A DNA stretch of 64,000 nt, from NCBI RefSeq assembly GCF_001422445.1, contig NZ_LMNA01000003.1, positions 1 through 64,000 of the forward strand. Reading direction: 5' to 3'. The position numbers and the translations under genes are program-made. Under the pieces are notes generated by a model that searched no databases, was not told the origin of the DNA, and was given only the letters and a program-made list of their open reading frames with translations. Below, piece after piece: positions 50,465-59,769 of the stretch (positions within the stretch are counted from its first letter, which is position 1; each line of letters begins with the position of its first letter). The stretch is from Pseudorhodoferax sp. Leaf274. Its GTDB lineage: Bacteria > Pseudomonadota > Gammaproteobacteria > Burkholderiales > Burkholderiaceae_C.

Positions 50465-51292
50465 TCAGCCGTCGATCTTGTCCGTTTCGAACTTGAACGA
50501 GCGCGTGCCGGAGTTGGTCTTGGTGCCCGGCCCGAACCACTTCATGTAGAGCTTGCCCGCATCGCCGGACTTCTCCAGCGCGCGCAGGGTGTCGTCGACC
50601 ACCGCCTTGAAGCCGGCCTCGCCCTTCTTGATGCCCAGCGCCAGCGGTTCCACGCTGAGGTTGGTCGGCAGGATCACGTACTCCTGGCCCTTGGGGCCGA
50701 GCTTGGCGATGTCCACCAGCAGGCTCAGCTCGTCGTTGACGTAGGCCACGCCCTTGCCCTGCTGCAGCGCCAGGAAGGCCTGCTGCGAGTTCTCGTAGGT
50801 CACGACCTCCGCGGTCGGCACGGCCTTGCGGATGTTGGGCTCCTGCGTGCCGCCCTTGGCCGTCAGCACGCGCTTGCCGGCGAGTTCGGGCACGTCCTTG
50901 ACGCCGCTGGCCTTCTTGACCAGCGCCTTCTGGCCGGTCACGAACGTGGTCAGCGAGAAGTCGATCTGCGCCTCGCGCTCCTTGTTGTGCGTGAGCGAGG
51001 CGGCCAGCAGGTCCACATGGCCCTGCTGCAGCTCGGGAATGCGGGCCGCAACGGCGATCTGCTTGAACACGGCCTTCACGCCCAGCGCCTTGGCCACGGC
51101 GTTGCCGAGGTCGACCTCGTAGCCCACCAGTTCGCGCGTCTTGGGATCGAGGAAGCTGTTGGGCTCGTCGGTGCCCAGCACGCCGACGACGAGCTGGCCC
51201 TTCTGCTTGATGTCGGCCAGCTGGTCGGCGTGGGCGGCGCCGGCGAAGGCCAGGCCGGTGGCGAGAAGGGCGGTGAAGAGGCGGCGATGCAT
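50465..51292 (-). CDS. gltI: Glutamate/aspartate-binding protein
   Basis: The 275-residue periplasmic binding protein has a signal peptide (cleavage near AHADQ at 23) and the type 2 binding fold: GQLVVGVLGTDEPNSFLDPK, VGYEVDLGNAVAKALGV and NKEREAQIDFSLTTFVTG. It heads the gltIJKL operon. The upstream 274-base gap up to the next gene shows no near-consensus sigma-54 or sigma-70 promoter by eye. Confidence 0.9.
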   Translation of the reverse strand: MHRRLFTALLATGLAFAGAAHADQLADIKQKGQLVVGVLGTDEPNSFLDPKTRELVGYEVDLGNAVAKALGVKAVFKQIAVAARIPELQQGHVDLLAASLTHNKEREAQIDFSLTTFVTGQKALVKKASGVKDVPELAGKRVLTAKGGTQEPNIRKAVPTAEVVTYENSQQAFLALQQGKGVAYVNDELSLLVDIAKLGPKGQEYVILPTNLSVEPLALGIKKGEAGFKAVVDDTLRALEKSGDAGKLYMKWFGPGTKTNSGTRSFKFETDKIDG

Positions 51293-51566
51293 GGTTGTTG
51301 TACTCCGGGGAGGGTGTGCGCGGATCGGGCGGGAACCGGTCTCCACGGTGCCGCGTCCGGCCGGGAGCTTACCTGCGAAATCCGCCGCCGGGCCCGGGCG
51401 CTGCGCTGCGGCGTTGACCGTTTGCAACACATGCGGGGGCCGGCGCCGGATTCGCCTGGACTCGCTCATGTTTCGTCGCACATCGCCGCAGCAACAGGCG
51501 CGGCAAGCGCGCGGACGGCGCCACAGCGCATGGGCCTGAGCGTGCGGCCCGCTCGCCGGACTGGGC
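51293..51566. other. 274-base gap upstream of gltI
   Basis: The stretch lies between gltI and the stop of the thiamine-diphosphate enzyme gene, both leftward. It is GC-rich, has no supported reading frame and no clear hairpin with a T-run. It must hold the gltI promoter, but no hexamers stand out. Confidence 0.4.
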
Positions 51567-53111
51567 CTAGACCACCAGCTCGATCAGGAAGGGCCCCTTG
51601 CGCGCGAAGCTCGCGCGCATCAGGTCGGCGCACTGCTCCAGTGTCTCGGCGCGGGCGGCCTCCACCCCCATGCCGCCGGCCAGGCGCACCCAGTCGATGT
51701 CGGGGTTGCCCAGGTCCAGCATGCGCATGGCGGTGGCGCCCGGCGTGGCGCCCACGCCGGCGTACTCGCCGATCAGGATGTTGTACTTGCGGTTGGACAG
51801 GATGATCGTGGTGCAGGGCAGCTGCTCGCGCGCCTGCGTCCACAGCGCCTGCAGCGAGTACATGGCCGAGCCGTCGGCCTGAAGGCTGATCACCCGTCGC
51901 TCGCGCCGGGCGCCAATGGCCGCGCCCGTGGCCACGGGCAGGCCGTCGCCGATCGCGCCGCCGGCCAGGTGCAGCCAGTCGTGCGCGGGCGCGGCATGCG
52001 TGTGGGCGTAGAAGCCGCGGCCGAACGAGACGCTCTCGTCGGAGACGATGGCGTGCTCGGGCATCAGCGCGGCCACGGTCTGGGCCAGGCCTTCGGGCGT
52101 GGGCTGGCCCTGCGCCGGCGCGGGCCGCGGTCCGGGATCGGGCAGGGCCACCTCGGGCGCGGCCAGCGCTTCCACCAGGGCGCGCAGCGCGGCCGTGGGG
52201 TCCTGGTCCAGGCGTGAGAGCCGGTGCAGCTGGGCCTCGGGCGCGTACTGCGTCGACGGCTTGCCCGGGTAGGCGAAGAAGCCCACGGGCGGTTTGGCGC
52301 CGACCAGCACGATGTGCTTGAAGCGCGCCAGCGTCTTGATCGCCAGGTCGGTGACATAGGGCACGCGTTCGAGCGGCAGGCGGCCACGGCCGCGCTCCAC
52401 ATGCGCGTTCATGAAGTCGGCCAGCAGCGTGGCGCCGGTGGCCTGGGCCACGCGCCAGGCCAGGGCCTGGGCCGGGCCGCGCACGGCGCTGTCGGCCAGC
52501 AGGATCAGCGTGTCGCGGCCGGCCGCGCGCAGCACGCGCGCGGCGTTGTCGACGGCGAACGGGTCCAGCGGCGCCAGCGCGGGAATGGCCAGCGGTGCGG
52601 CCGCGGCGGCGCCCTCGTTCCAGGACGCGTCGGACGGCAGGATCAGCGTGGCCACCTGGCCCGGGCCGCTGCGTGCGGCCTGGACGGCGGCGGCCGCGTC
52701 GCGGCCCACGTCCTCGGCGCGGGTGCTGGTGCGCACCCACTGCGAGACGGTGCGCGCCATGGCCTCGGTGTCGGCCGTCAGCGGTGCGTCGTGCGGGCGG
52801 TGGTAGGTCGCCTGGTCGCCCACGATGTTCACGATGCCGGCATGGGCGCGGCGCGCGTTGTGCAGGTTGGCCAGGCCGTTGGCCAGGCCGGGGCCGCAGT
52901 GCAGCAGCGTGCAGGCCGGCTTGCGCGCGATGCGCCAGTAGCCGTCGGCCATGCCGGTGACCACGTTCTCCTGCAGGCCCAGCACGCAGTCCATGCCGGG
53001 GATCTGGTCCAGCGCGGCGACAAAGTGCATCTCGCTCGTGCCGGGGTTGGCGAAGCAGGTGTCGACGCCGGCGGCGAGCAGGGTGTGGACCAGGCTGTGG
53101 GCACCGTTCAT
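51567..53111 (-). CDS. Thiamine diphosphate-dependent enzyme (acetolactate synthase/benzoylformate decarboxylase type)
   Basis: The 514-residue enzyme has the ThDP family order. A pyrimidine-binding domain holds the activating Glu 48 (GLQENVVTGMADGY), a central domain follows, and a C-terminal domain has the Mg/ThDP motif (LQADGSAMYSLQALWTQARE). It is annotated in relatives as an acetolactate synthase large subunit, but is shorter than IlvB and has no regulatory subunit gene beside it. A decarboxylase of a 2-oxoacid is as likely. A LysR gene is divergent 83 bases away. Confidence 0.82.
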   Translation of the reverse strand: MNGAHSLVHTLLAAGVDTCFANPGTSEMHFVAALDQIPGMDCVLGLQENVVTGMADGYWRIARKPACTLLHCGPGLANGLANLHNARRAHAGIVNIVGDQATYHRPHDAPLTADTEAMARTVSQWVRTSTRAEDVGRDAAAAVQAARSGPGQVATLILPSDASWNEGAAAAAPLAIPALAPLDPFAVDNAARVLRAAGRDTLILLADSAVRGPAQALAWRVAQATGATLLADFMNAHVERGRGRLPLERVPYVTDLAIKTLARFKHIVLVGAKPPVGFFAYPGKPSTQYAPEAQLHRLSRLDQDPTAALRALVEALAAPEVALPDPGPRPAPAQGQPTPEGLAQTVAALMPEHAIVSDESVSFGRGFYAHTHAAPAHDWLHLAGGAIGDGLPVATGAAIGARRERRVISLQADGSAMYSLQALWTQAREQLPCTTIILSNRKYNILIGEYAGVGATPGATAMRMLDLGNPDIDWVRLAGGMGVEAARAETLEQCADLMRASFARKGPFLIELVV

Positions 53112-53194
53112 CAGGTAACTCCTTGTGGGTTGGGGGTGGTGGGGAAGGCCGGGGCCCTGTGTCAAACTGCCGCGGCAAGCCAAGGCCTTCGGAC

Positions 53195-54085
53195 ATGGAA
53201 ATCTACCAACTGCGCGCGTTCGTCGCCGTCGCCCGCACGGGGCATGTGACCCGTGCGGCCGAGCAACTGCACCTGACGCAATCGGCGGTGTCCAAACAGC
53301 TCAAGGCGCTCGAGGAGGAGCTGGGCGGCCCGCTGTTCGACCGTACCACGTCGGGCATGGCCCCCAGCGCCATCGGCCGGCGGCTGCTGCCGCTGGCCCA
53401 GCGCACGCTGGACGCCGCGGGCGAACTCGCGGCGGCGGCCCGGCAGTTGCAAGGCCAGTTGTCGGGCACCTTGCGGCTGGGCACGATCGTCGATCCCGCC
53501 TCGATCCGCCTGGGCGAGTTGCTCAGCGAGATGCAGCAGCACTGCCCGCAGGTGGACGTGCGGCTCGCGCACGGCATCTCGGGCACGGTGCTGCAGCAAC
53601 TCAAGGCGGGCGAGCTCGATGCCTGCTTCTTCCTCGGCGAGGTGGACGATGCGCAGGTCTCGGCCATCGCCCTGCATGTGGAGTCCTATGCCGTGGTGCT
53701 GCCGCCGGCCTGGGCGCCGCGCGTGATGGGCCAGGGCTGGCCGGCGCTGGCGGCGCTGCCCTGGATCGGCACGCCGCGCGGCAGCTCGCAGACGGCCATC
53801 GTGGAGCGGCTGCTGCGCCAGCACGGCCTCACCCGGCAGACCGTGGCCGAGGCCGACCAGGAATCCTCGATGCTCGACCTCGTGCAGGCCGGCGTGGGCC
53901 TGTGCCTGGCGCGCGAGCGGCGTGCGCACGATCTGCTCGCGGCCGGCCGGCTCGTGGCCTGGGACGGCGAGCGCATCGCCTGCCCGCTATCGCTGCTGGT
54001 GCGGGCCGAGGATGCAGCGCGGCCCTTGCTGGCCGCGCTGCGCGAGCGCGTCTTCAGCGTGTGGCCGGCGGCGGTGCAGGCGTAG
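53195..54085 (+). CDS. LysR-family transcriptional regulator
   Basis: The 296-residue regulator starts MEIYQLRAFVAVARTGHVTR, with the helix-turn-helix TRAAEQLHLTQSAVSKQLKA and an effector domain after 90. It is divergent from the ThDP enzyme gene, which it probably controls. Its 3' end overlaps the convergent glycerate kinase gene by 32 bases, so the two transcripts are antisense there. Confidence 0.88.
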   Translation: MEIYQLRAFVAVARTGHVTRAAEQLHLTQSAVSKQLKALEEELGGPLFDRTTSGMAPSAIGRRLLPLAQRTLDAAGELAAAARQLQGQLSGTLRLGTIVDPASIRLGELLSEMQQHCPQVDVRLAHGISGTVLQQLKAGELDACFFLGEVDDAQVSAIALHVESYAVVLPPAWAPRVMGQGWPALAALPWIGTPRGSSQTAIVERLLRQHGLTRQTVAEADQESSMLDLVQAGVGLCLARERRAHDLLAAGRLVAWDGERIACPLSLLVRAEDAARPLLAALRERVFSVWPAAVQA

Positions 54086-55250
54086 GTGCTTCGGCGCGTT
54101 GGGCGAGCTGCTGGCCCAGCCGCAGCGCCATGGCGATGTTGCGTGCGGCCGCCTGCACGTTGGCGGCGGCATCGCGCAGCGCTTCTTCCACGGTGCACAC
54201 ACTGCGCACGGCGCTGAACAGGGCGGCGATGCCGTGCTCGTGCACGGCACGGGCATCGGGCGCCAGCGCCCCGGACAAGCCGATCACGGGCACGCCATGG
54301 CGTGCCGCCACGCGCGCCACGCCGATGGGCGCCTTGCCGTGGATGGTCTGGCCGTCGGTGCGCCCTTCGCCGGTGACCACGAGGTCGGCCTCGCGCACCG
54401 CGGCGTCCAGGCCCAGCGCGTCGGCCACCACCTCGCTGCCGGGCCGCAGGCGCGCGCCCAGCACCGCGAGCAGGGCCGCGCCCATGCCGCCGGCCGCGCC
54501 GGTACCGGGCACGTCGGCCACGTCCTGACCCAGGTCGCGCCGCAGCACGTCGGCCAGGCGCTGCAGGCAGCGGTCGAGTTCCTCCACCATCGCGGGCGTG
54601 GCGCCCTTCTGCGGGCCGAACACGGCCGATGCGCCGCGCGGGCCCAGCAGCGGGTTGGTCACGTCGCAGGCCACGTCGATGCGGCATTGCGCGATGCGCG
54701 CATCCAGGCCGCCCACGTCGATGCGGTGCAGGCGCGCGAGCGCCGCGCCGCCGTGGCCGATGTCCCGCCCATCCGCGTCGAGCAGGCGCGCGCCCAGGGC
54801 CTGCAGCATGCCGGCGCCGCCGTCGTTGGTGGCGCTGCCGCCCAGGCCGATGACGAAGCGCCGGGCGCCGGCATCGAGCGCGTCGGCGATCAGCTCACCG
54901 GTGCCGAAGCTGGTGGCGCTGCGCGGGTCGCGTTCGGCCGGCGGCACGCCCTCCAGGCCGCTCGCGGCCGCCATCTCGATGACCGCCAGGGTGTCGTCCG
55001 CGGCCAAGCCGTAGCGGGCCGCGGTGCGCCGGCCCGTGGGGCCCGTCACCACGATCTCGCGCAGCCGGCCGCCGGTGGCGTCGACCAGCGCCTGCACCGT
55101 GCCCTCGCCGCCATCGGCCATGGGCAGCTTGCGGTAGTGGGCGTGGGGAAACACCTCGCGCAAGCCGGCCTCGATGGCGAGCGAGACCTGCAGCGCGCCG
55201 AGGCTTTCCTTGAACGAATCCGGTGCGATGACGATCCGCATGGTGTTCAC
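54054..55250 (-). CDS. Glycerate kinase (type I, GarK/GlxK family)
   Basis: The 398-residue enzyme begins MNTMRIVIAPDSFKESLGAL and carries the family strings PMADGGEGTVQALVDATGG near 43 and FVIGLGGSATNDGGAGMLQA near 131. It phosphorylates glycerate, a product of aldarate catabolism after tartronate semialdehyde reduction. It is last in the uronate operon, 6 bases after pyk. ATG at 55241 is an alternative start. The Pro/Ala-rich C-terminal tail lies in the overlap with the LysR gene. Confidence 0.92.
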   Translation of the reverse strand: MNTMRIVIAPDSFKESLGALQVSLAIEAGLREVFPHAHYRKLPMADGGEGTVQALVDATGGRLREIVVTGPTGRRTAARYGLAADDTLAVIEMAAASGLEGVPPAERDPRSATSFGTGELIADALDAGARRFVIGLGGSATNDGGAGMLQALGARLLDADGRDIGHGGAALARLHRIDVGGLDARIAQCRIDVACDVTNPLLGPRGASAVFGPQKGATPAMVEELDRCLQRLADVLRRDLGQDVADVPGTGAAGGMGAALLAVLGARLRPGSEVVADALGLDAAVREADLVVTGEGRTDGQTIHGKAPIGVARVAARHGVPVIGLSGALAPDARAVHEHGIAALFSAVRSVCTVEEALRDAAANVQAAARNIAMALRLGQQLAQRAEAPTPAPPPATR

Positions 55251-55256
55251 CGCGTG

Positions 55257-56684
55257 TCAAGCCTGCGCGATGTGCAGGAGGTTGGTGGTGCCGGCCTTGC
55301 CGAAAGGCATGCCGGCCGCGACCACGATGGTGTCGCCAGGCCGTGCGAAGCCTTCGGCACGCGCCAGGGCCGACGCGGCCTGCACCATGCCGGGCACGTC
55401 GTCCACGTCGTGCGGCACGTGCACCGAATGCACGCCCCAGGCCAGCGCCAGGCGGCGCGCGGTCGCCAGGTCGGGCGTCACGCTCACGATGGGCGCATGT
55501 GGCCGCTCGCGCGCCGCGCGCAGGCTGGTGAAGCCCGAGCGCGTGAACGTCACGATGGCCGCCGCGCCGAGCAGTTCGGCGGACTGCTGCAAGGCGGCGC
55601 AGATCGCATCGCCCACGGTGGGTTGCGGCGCGAAGCCCGAGGCCTCGACCACGGTGCGGCAGTGCGGGTCGGCCTCGGCCGCGCGGACGATGGCGTCCAT
55701 GACGGCGACGGCCTCGCGCGGGTAGCGGCCCGAGGCCGATTCGGCCGACAGCATCACGGCGTCGGCGCCGTCGTAGACGGCGGTCGCCACGTCGGAGGCC
55801 TCGGCCCGCGTGGGCACGGGCGCGCCGACCATGGACTCCAGCATCTGCGTGGCCACGACGACGGGCTTGCCGGCCTGGCGGCAGCTGCGCACGATGCGCT
55901 TCTGGATGGGCGGCACCTGCTCGGCCGGCATCTCCACGCCGAGGTCGCCGCGCGCCACCATCACCGCATCGGACAGCGCGACGATGGCCTCCAGGCCGTC
56001 GATGGCGGCGGGCTTCTCCAGCTTGGACAGGATGGCGGCGCGGCCCTGTACCAGCGCGCGCAGCTCCTGCACGTCCTCCGGCCGCTGCACGAACGACAGG
56101 GCCACCCAGTCCACGCCGAGTTCCAGCCCGAAGGCCAGGTCGGCCCGGTCCTTGGCCGTGAGCGCGGAGATCGGCAGCAGCACCGAGGGCACGTTGACGC
56201 CCTTGCGTTCGGACAGCAGGCCGCCCGCGATGACCTCGGTCTCGGCGAAGTCGGCGCCGCAGGCCAGCACGCGCAGGCGCAGCTTGCCGTCGTCCAGCAG
56301 CAGGTCGTGGCCGGGCCGGAGCGCGGCGAAGATCTCGGGGTGGGGCAGCGGGGCGCGGGTGGCGTCGCCGGGAGCGGCGTCCAGGTCGAGCCGCAGGCGC
56401 GCGCCCTCGGCCAGCATGACCGGCCCGTCGGCGAAGCGGCCGATGCGCAGCTTGGGGCCCTGCAGGTCCAGCAGCACGGCGATGGGCCGGCTGCGTTCGC
56501 GCTCGATGGCGCGGATCAGGTCGTAGCGGGCCTGGTGGTCGGTGTGGCTGCCGTGGCTGAAGTTGAGCCGGAACACGTCGGCCCCGGCGTCGAACAGGGC
56601 GGCGATGGTGGCGCGGTCCGAGCTGGCGGGACCGAGCGTGGCGATGATCTTTCCGTGGCGTTGGCGTCGCATGGTGCGTGGCAT
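55257..56684 (-). CDS. pyk: Pyruvate kinase
   Basis: The 475-residue enzyme converts phosphoenolpyruvate and ADP to pyruvate and ATP. It has GKIIATLGPASSD near 11, FRLNFSHGSHTDH near 38 and the catalytic VMVARGDLGVEMP near 240. Its place between the glycerate kinase and an oxidoreductase gene suggests it drains phosphoglycerate made by the kinase into pyruvate, as seen in other glycerate and tartronate operons. It lies 99 bases after the Gfo/Idh gene. ATG 56672 is an alternative start. Confidence 0.94.
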   Translation of the reverse strand: MPRTMRRQRHGKIIATLGPASSDRATIAALFDAGADVFRLNFSHGSHTDHQARYDLIRAIERERSRPIAVLLDLQGPKLRIGRFADGPVMLAEGARLRLDLDAAPGDATRAPLPHPEIFAALRPGHDLLLDDGKLRLRVLACGADFAETEVIAGGLLSERKGVNVPSVLLPISALTAKDRADLAFGLELGVDWVALSFVQRPEDVQELRALVQGRAAILSKLEKPAAIDGLEAIVALSDAVMVARGDLGVEMPAEQVPPIQKRIVRSCRQAGKPVVVATQMLESMVGAPVPTRAEASDVATAVYDGADAVMLSAESASGRYPREAVAVMDAIVRAAEADPHCRTVVEASGFAPQPTVGDAICAALQQSAELLGAAAIVTFTRSGFTSLRAARERPHAPIVSVTPDLATARRLALAWGVHSVHVPHDVDDVPGMVQAASALARAEGFARPGDTIVVAAGMPFGKAGTTNLLHIAQA

Positions 56685-56783
56685 TCCGGTCGGTGGGTGG
56701 CAGATGCGGCGACTCTAGGCACCGCCGGCCTCCTTGACCAATGGCATTGCGGCAACACCGCCATGCCCCGCAGGAATGACGCC

Positions 56784-57800
56784 CTACAGCGTGACGGCAA
56801 CGCCCTCTCTGGAGGAGCGCAGCACCGCCTCGATGAGCCGCTGCACGGCCAGGGCCGAGGCGCCGTCCGTGAGCGGCGCCCGCTGCTCGGCGATGGCGGC
56901 CAGGAAGTCGGCGATCACGACGCGGTGGCCCGCATGGTCGAAACCCATGAGGTTGGCGCCCGACCCCGAGGCCTGGGGCTGGCCCACGCGCAGCGTGTCC
57001 TGGCCGGGGCGTTCCACGACGAGGGCGCCGGCTTCCAGCGTGGCCGTGCCCTGGGTGAAGTCGAGCGCGATGCGCTCGGGGTAGCCCGGGTAGGCGGCCG
57101 TGGTCGCGTCCAGCACGCCAATGGCGCCGTTGCCCCAGTGCAGCAGGGCGGCGGCCCGGTCCTCGGTCTCCATGCTGTGCACGGGCGAGGTGGTGGCCAG
57201 GCCCAGCACGCGCTGCGGCGCGCCGACCAGGTGCAGCAGCAGGTCCAGCGTGTGGATGGCCTGGGTCATGAGCACGCCGCCGCCGTCGCGCGCGAGCGTG
57301 CCGCGGCCGGGCACGTCGTAGTAGCTCTGCGGGCGCCACCAGCGCACGGTGGCGCTGGCCCCGAGCAGCTGGCCCAAGCTGCCGCCGCGGACCAGCGCCG
57401 CGAGCTGCAGCGCGGCGGGGCTGGCGCGGTGCTGCAGCATCACGGCCAGGCGCACGCCGTGGCGCGCGCAGGCGGCAACCAGGGCTTCGGCCCTTGCCAG
57501 CGTGGTGTCCACGGGCTTCTCGACCAGCACATGCTTGCCGGCCGCGGCCAGCCGTTCGACGATCTCCAGGTGGGTGTGGGGCGGCGTGAGCACGAGGGCG
57601 GCGGTGACGCTCGCGTCCTCCAGCACGTCGTCCAGCCGCGTCGTCGTGCGCGTGCCGGCCGGCAGCCCGGCCGCTGCCAGGCGTTGCAGGTCGCGGCCCC
57701 AGGCCCAGGCCACCTCGGCCTGGCCGCGCAGGTCGTGCAGGCTGCGCAGGTGCGGCGGCGCGGCCACGCCGGCGCCGATCACGGCGATGCGCATCGCCAT
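56784..57800 (-). CDS. Gfo/Idh/MocA-family oxidoreductase
   Basis: The 338-residue protein has an N-terminal Rossmann motif (MRIAVIGAGVAAPPHLRSL) and the family signature GKHVLVEKPVDTTLARAEAL, with the catalytic lysine in EKP near 94. Members oxidise or reduce sugars, sugar acids and lactones with NAD(P). In this operon a uronic or aldonic acid is the likely substrate. It follows dctM by 2 bases, which suggests coupling. Confidence 0.88.
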   Translation of the reverse strand: MAMRIAVIGAGVAAPPHLRSLHDLRGQAEVAWAWGRDLQRLAAAGLPAGTRTTTRLDDVLEDASVTAALVLTPPHTHLEIVERLAAAGKHVLVEKPVDTTLARAEALVAACARHGVRLAVMLQHRASPAALQLAALVRGGSLGQLLGASATVRWWRPQSYYDVPGRGTLARDGGGVLMTQAIHTLDLLLHLVGAPQRVLGLATTSPVHSMETEDRAAALLHWGNGAIGVLDATTAAYPGYPERIALDFTQGTATLEAGALVVERPGQDTLRVGQPQASGSGANLMGFDHAGHRVVIADFLAAIAEQRAPLTDGASALAVQRLIEAVLRSSREGVAVTL

Positions 57801-57802
57801 GC

Positions 57803-59092
57803 CTACTTGAACATCCCCGGCAGCCACAGCGAGAACGCGGGCACGTAGGTCACCAGCATCAGGCAGGCCGTCAACGCGCCGTAGAAGGGCAGGATGGATT
57901 TCATCACCTGCCCCACCGATACCCCGCCGATGGCGCACCCCACGAACTGCGTGACGCCCACGGGCGGCGTATTCAGGCCCAGCGCGCAGTTGATCAGCAT
58001 GACGATGCCGAACTGCACCGGGTCCATGCCGAACTGGGCGGCGATGGGCAGGAAGATCGGCGTGCAGATCAGGATGGTGGCGGCCATGTCCAGGAAGGTG
58101 CCCAGCACGAACAGCAGCACGTTGATCATCAGGAAGATCATCCACGGGCTGGTGGTGACGGACTGCATCAGCTCGCCGGTCTTCTGCGGCACCTCGTACA
58201 GCGCCATGAAGTAGCCGAAGGCCGAGCTGATGCCGATCAGCAGCAGCACCACGCCGGTGGTCTTGCAGGCCTTGGCGCAGGCCTTCAGGAAGTCCTTCCA
58301 CGACAGCGAGCGGTAGACCAGCACCGTGACCAGCAGCGCCCACAGCACGGCCGTGGCCGCCGATTCGGTGGCCGTGAAGATGCCCGACAGGATGCCCGCC
58401 AGGATGATCACGACGATGAGCAGGCCCGGCATCGCGCCCAGGAAGGACTTGATGACTTCGCCCCAGCCCGGGAACTTGCCGCGCGTGGGGTAGCCGCGCT
58501 TGACGGCCACGTAGTAGGCGGCGATCAGGTTGCAGATGGTCAGCAGCAGGGCCGGGATCACGCCCGCCAGGATCAGGCTGAACACGCTGACCGAGGCGAT
58601 GCCCGTGGTGGCCAGCGTGAAGATGATCAGGTTGTGCGAGGTCGGCATCAGCGCGCCGACCAGGGCGGCGTGGGTGGTCACGTTCACCGCGTAGTCGGCG
58701 TCGTAGCCTTCCTTCTTCATGAGCGGGATCATCACCGAGCCCATGGCCGAGACGTCGGCCAGCGGCGAGCCGGCGACCCCGCCGAACAGCGTGCAGCCCA
58801 GCACGTTGCTCATGCCCAGGCCGCCGCGCACATGGCCCACCAGGCTGTTGGCGAAGCGCACGATGCGGTCGGCGATGCCGCCGTACAGCATGAGCTCACC
58901 GGCGAACACGAAGAACGGGATCGCCAGGAACGAGAAGATCTGCATGCCGCCCACCATCTTCTGGAAGACGATGGCAATGGGCATGCCCGAGTACAGCACC
59001 GTGGCCACCGAGGCCAGGCCGATGGAGAAGGCCACCGGCACGCCGAGCACCAGCAGCACCGCGAAGACGATGGAGAGAACGGTCAGTTCCAT
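57803..59092 (-). CDS. TRAP transporter large permease (DctM)
   Basis: The 429-residue polytopic protein has the DctM features: GVPVAFSIGLASVATVLYSG near 17, GGVAGSPLADVSAMGSVMIP near 102 and NCALGLNTPPVGVTQFVGCA near 369. It is the ion-coupled channel of a three-part importer for sugar acids. It follows dctQ by 20 bases. The operon context points to hexuronate or aldarate as substrate. Confidence 0.93.
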   Translation of the reverse strand: MELTVLSIVFAVLLVLGVPVAFSIGLASVATVLYSGMPIAIVFQKMVGGMQIFSFLAIPFFVFAGELMLYGGIADRIVRFANSLVGHVRGGLGMSNVLGCTLFGGVAGSPLADVSAMGSVMIPLMKKEGYDADYAVNVTTHAALVGALMPTSHNLIIFTLATTGIASVSVFSLILAGVIPALLLTICNLIAAYYVAVKRGYPTRGKFPGWGEVIKSFLGAMPGLLIVVIILAGILSGIFTATESAATAVLWALLVTVLVYRSLSWKDFLKACAKACKTTGVVLLLIGISSAFGYFMALYEVPQKTGELMQSVTTSPWMIFLMINVLLFVLGTFLDMAATILICTPIFLPIAAQFGMDPVQFGIVMLINCALGLNTPPVGVTQFVGCAIGGVSVGQVMKSILPFYGALTACLMLVTYVPAFSLWLPGMFK

Positions 59093-59112
59093 GTTGTTCT
59101 TTCAACCTACGT

Positions 59113-59706
59113 TCAGTACCAGGATGGAACGACTTCTTCGTGGCGCACCAGCGCGACGATGTGCTCGATGCTGAACATCACGATCAGCACGCCGGCGATG
59201 ACCAGCGAGAGGTAGTCGATGCCCACGGGCATCTGCAGCATGGGATCGAGCTCGTCCCACTTCAGGCGGGTCCAGAGCCAGCCGCTCTGCACCATGATGC
59301 AGCCGAACAGCGCGACCAGCGCGTGGATCAGGATCTCGATCTTCAGCCGCAGCCCGTCGGGCAGCAGCGAGACCAGCGACTCCAGGCCGATGTGGCCTGC
59401 ATCGCGCACGCCCACGGCCACGCCCAGCGCGGTCACGTAGAGCACGAGTTGCAGTGCCAGCGCCTCGGCCCAGGTCGGCGTGTCGTTGAAGACGTAGCGG
59501 CCGACCACCTGGACCTGCACGCTGACGATGATGCCGACCAGGCCGAAGATGGCCAGGATCAGGCTGGCCTTGCTGAGCCAGCCGCACAGGCGCGAATACC
59601 AGTGCGTGGCGGGCGGGCGGTCGTGGGTGGGGTCGAGGCCTAGGGCGACCGGCGCGGCGGCCGCGCTGGTGGCGGCGGCCGAGGCCGACGGCATGGGGGT
59701 GTTCAT
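59113..59706 (-). CDS. TRAP transporter small permease (DctQ)
   Basis: The 197-residue protein has four hydrophobic segments after a variable Ala-rich N-terminal tail, including LILAIFGLVGIIVSVQVQVV near 52 and ALALQLVLYVTALGVAVGVR near 82. It is the helper subunit that joins DctM. The N-terminal tail (about 35 residues) is longer than usual and may include extra start codons. It lies 63 bases after the binding-protein gene. Confidence 0.9.
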   Translation of the reverse strand: MNTPMPSASAAATSAAAAPVALGLDPTHDRPPATHWYSRLCGWLSKASLILAIFGLVGIIVSVQVQVVGRYVFNDTPTWAEALALQLVLYVTALGVAVGVRDAGHIGLESLVSLLPDGLRLKIEILIHALVALFGCIMVQSGWLWTRLKWDELDPMLQMPVGIDYLSLVIAGVLIVMFSIEHIVALVRHEEVVPSWY

Positions 59707-59769
59707 GGCTGCTTCCGGTGAGAGGCGTGCCGCCGTTGCACGCGGTGCGATGGCGGCACGCGGCGCGTG

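Noticed and set aside
53922-57848. A 1308-codon rightward open frame across glycerate kinase, pyk and the Gfo/Idh gene.
   Set aside because: It runs antisense to three recognised enzymes and has no family motif.
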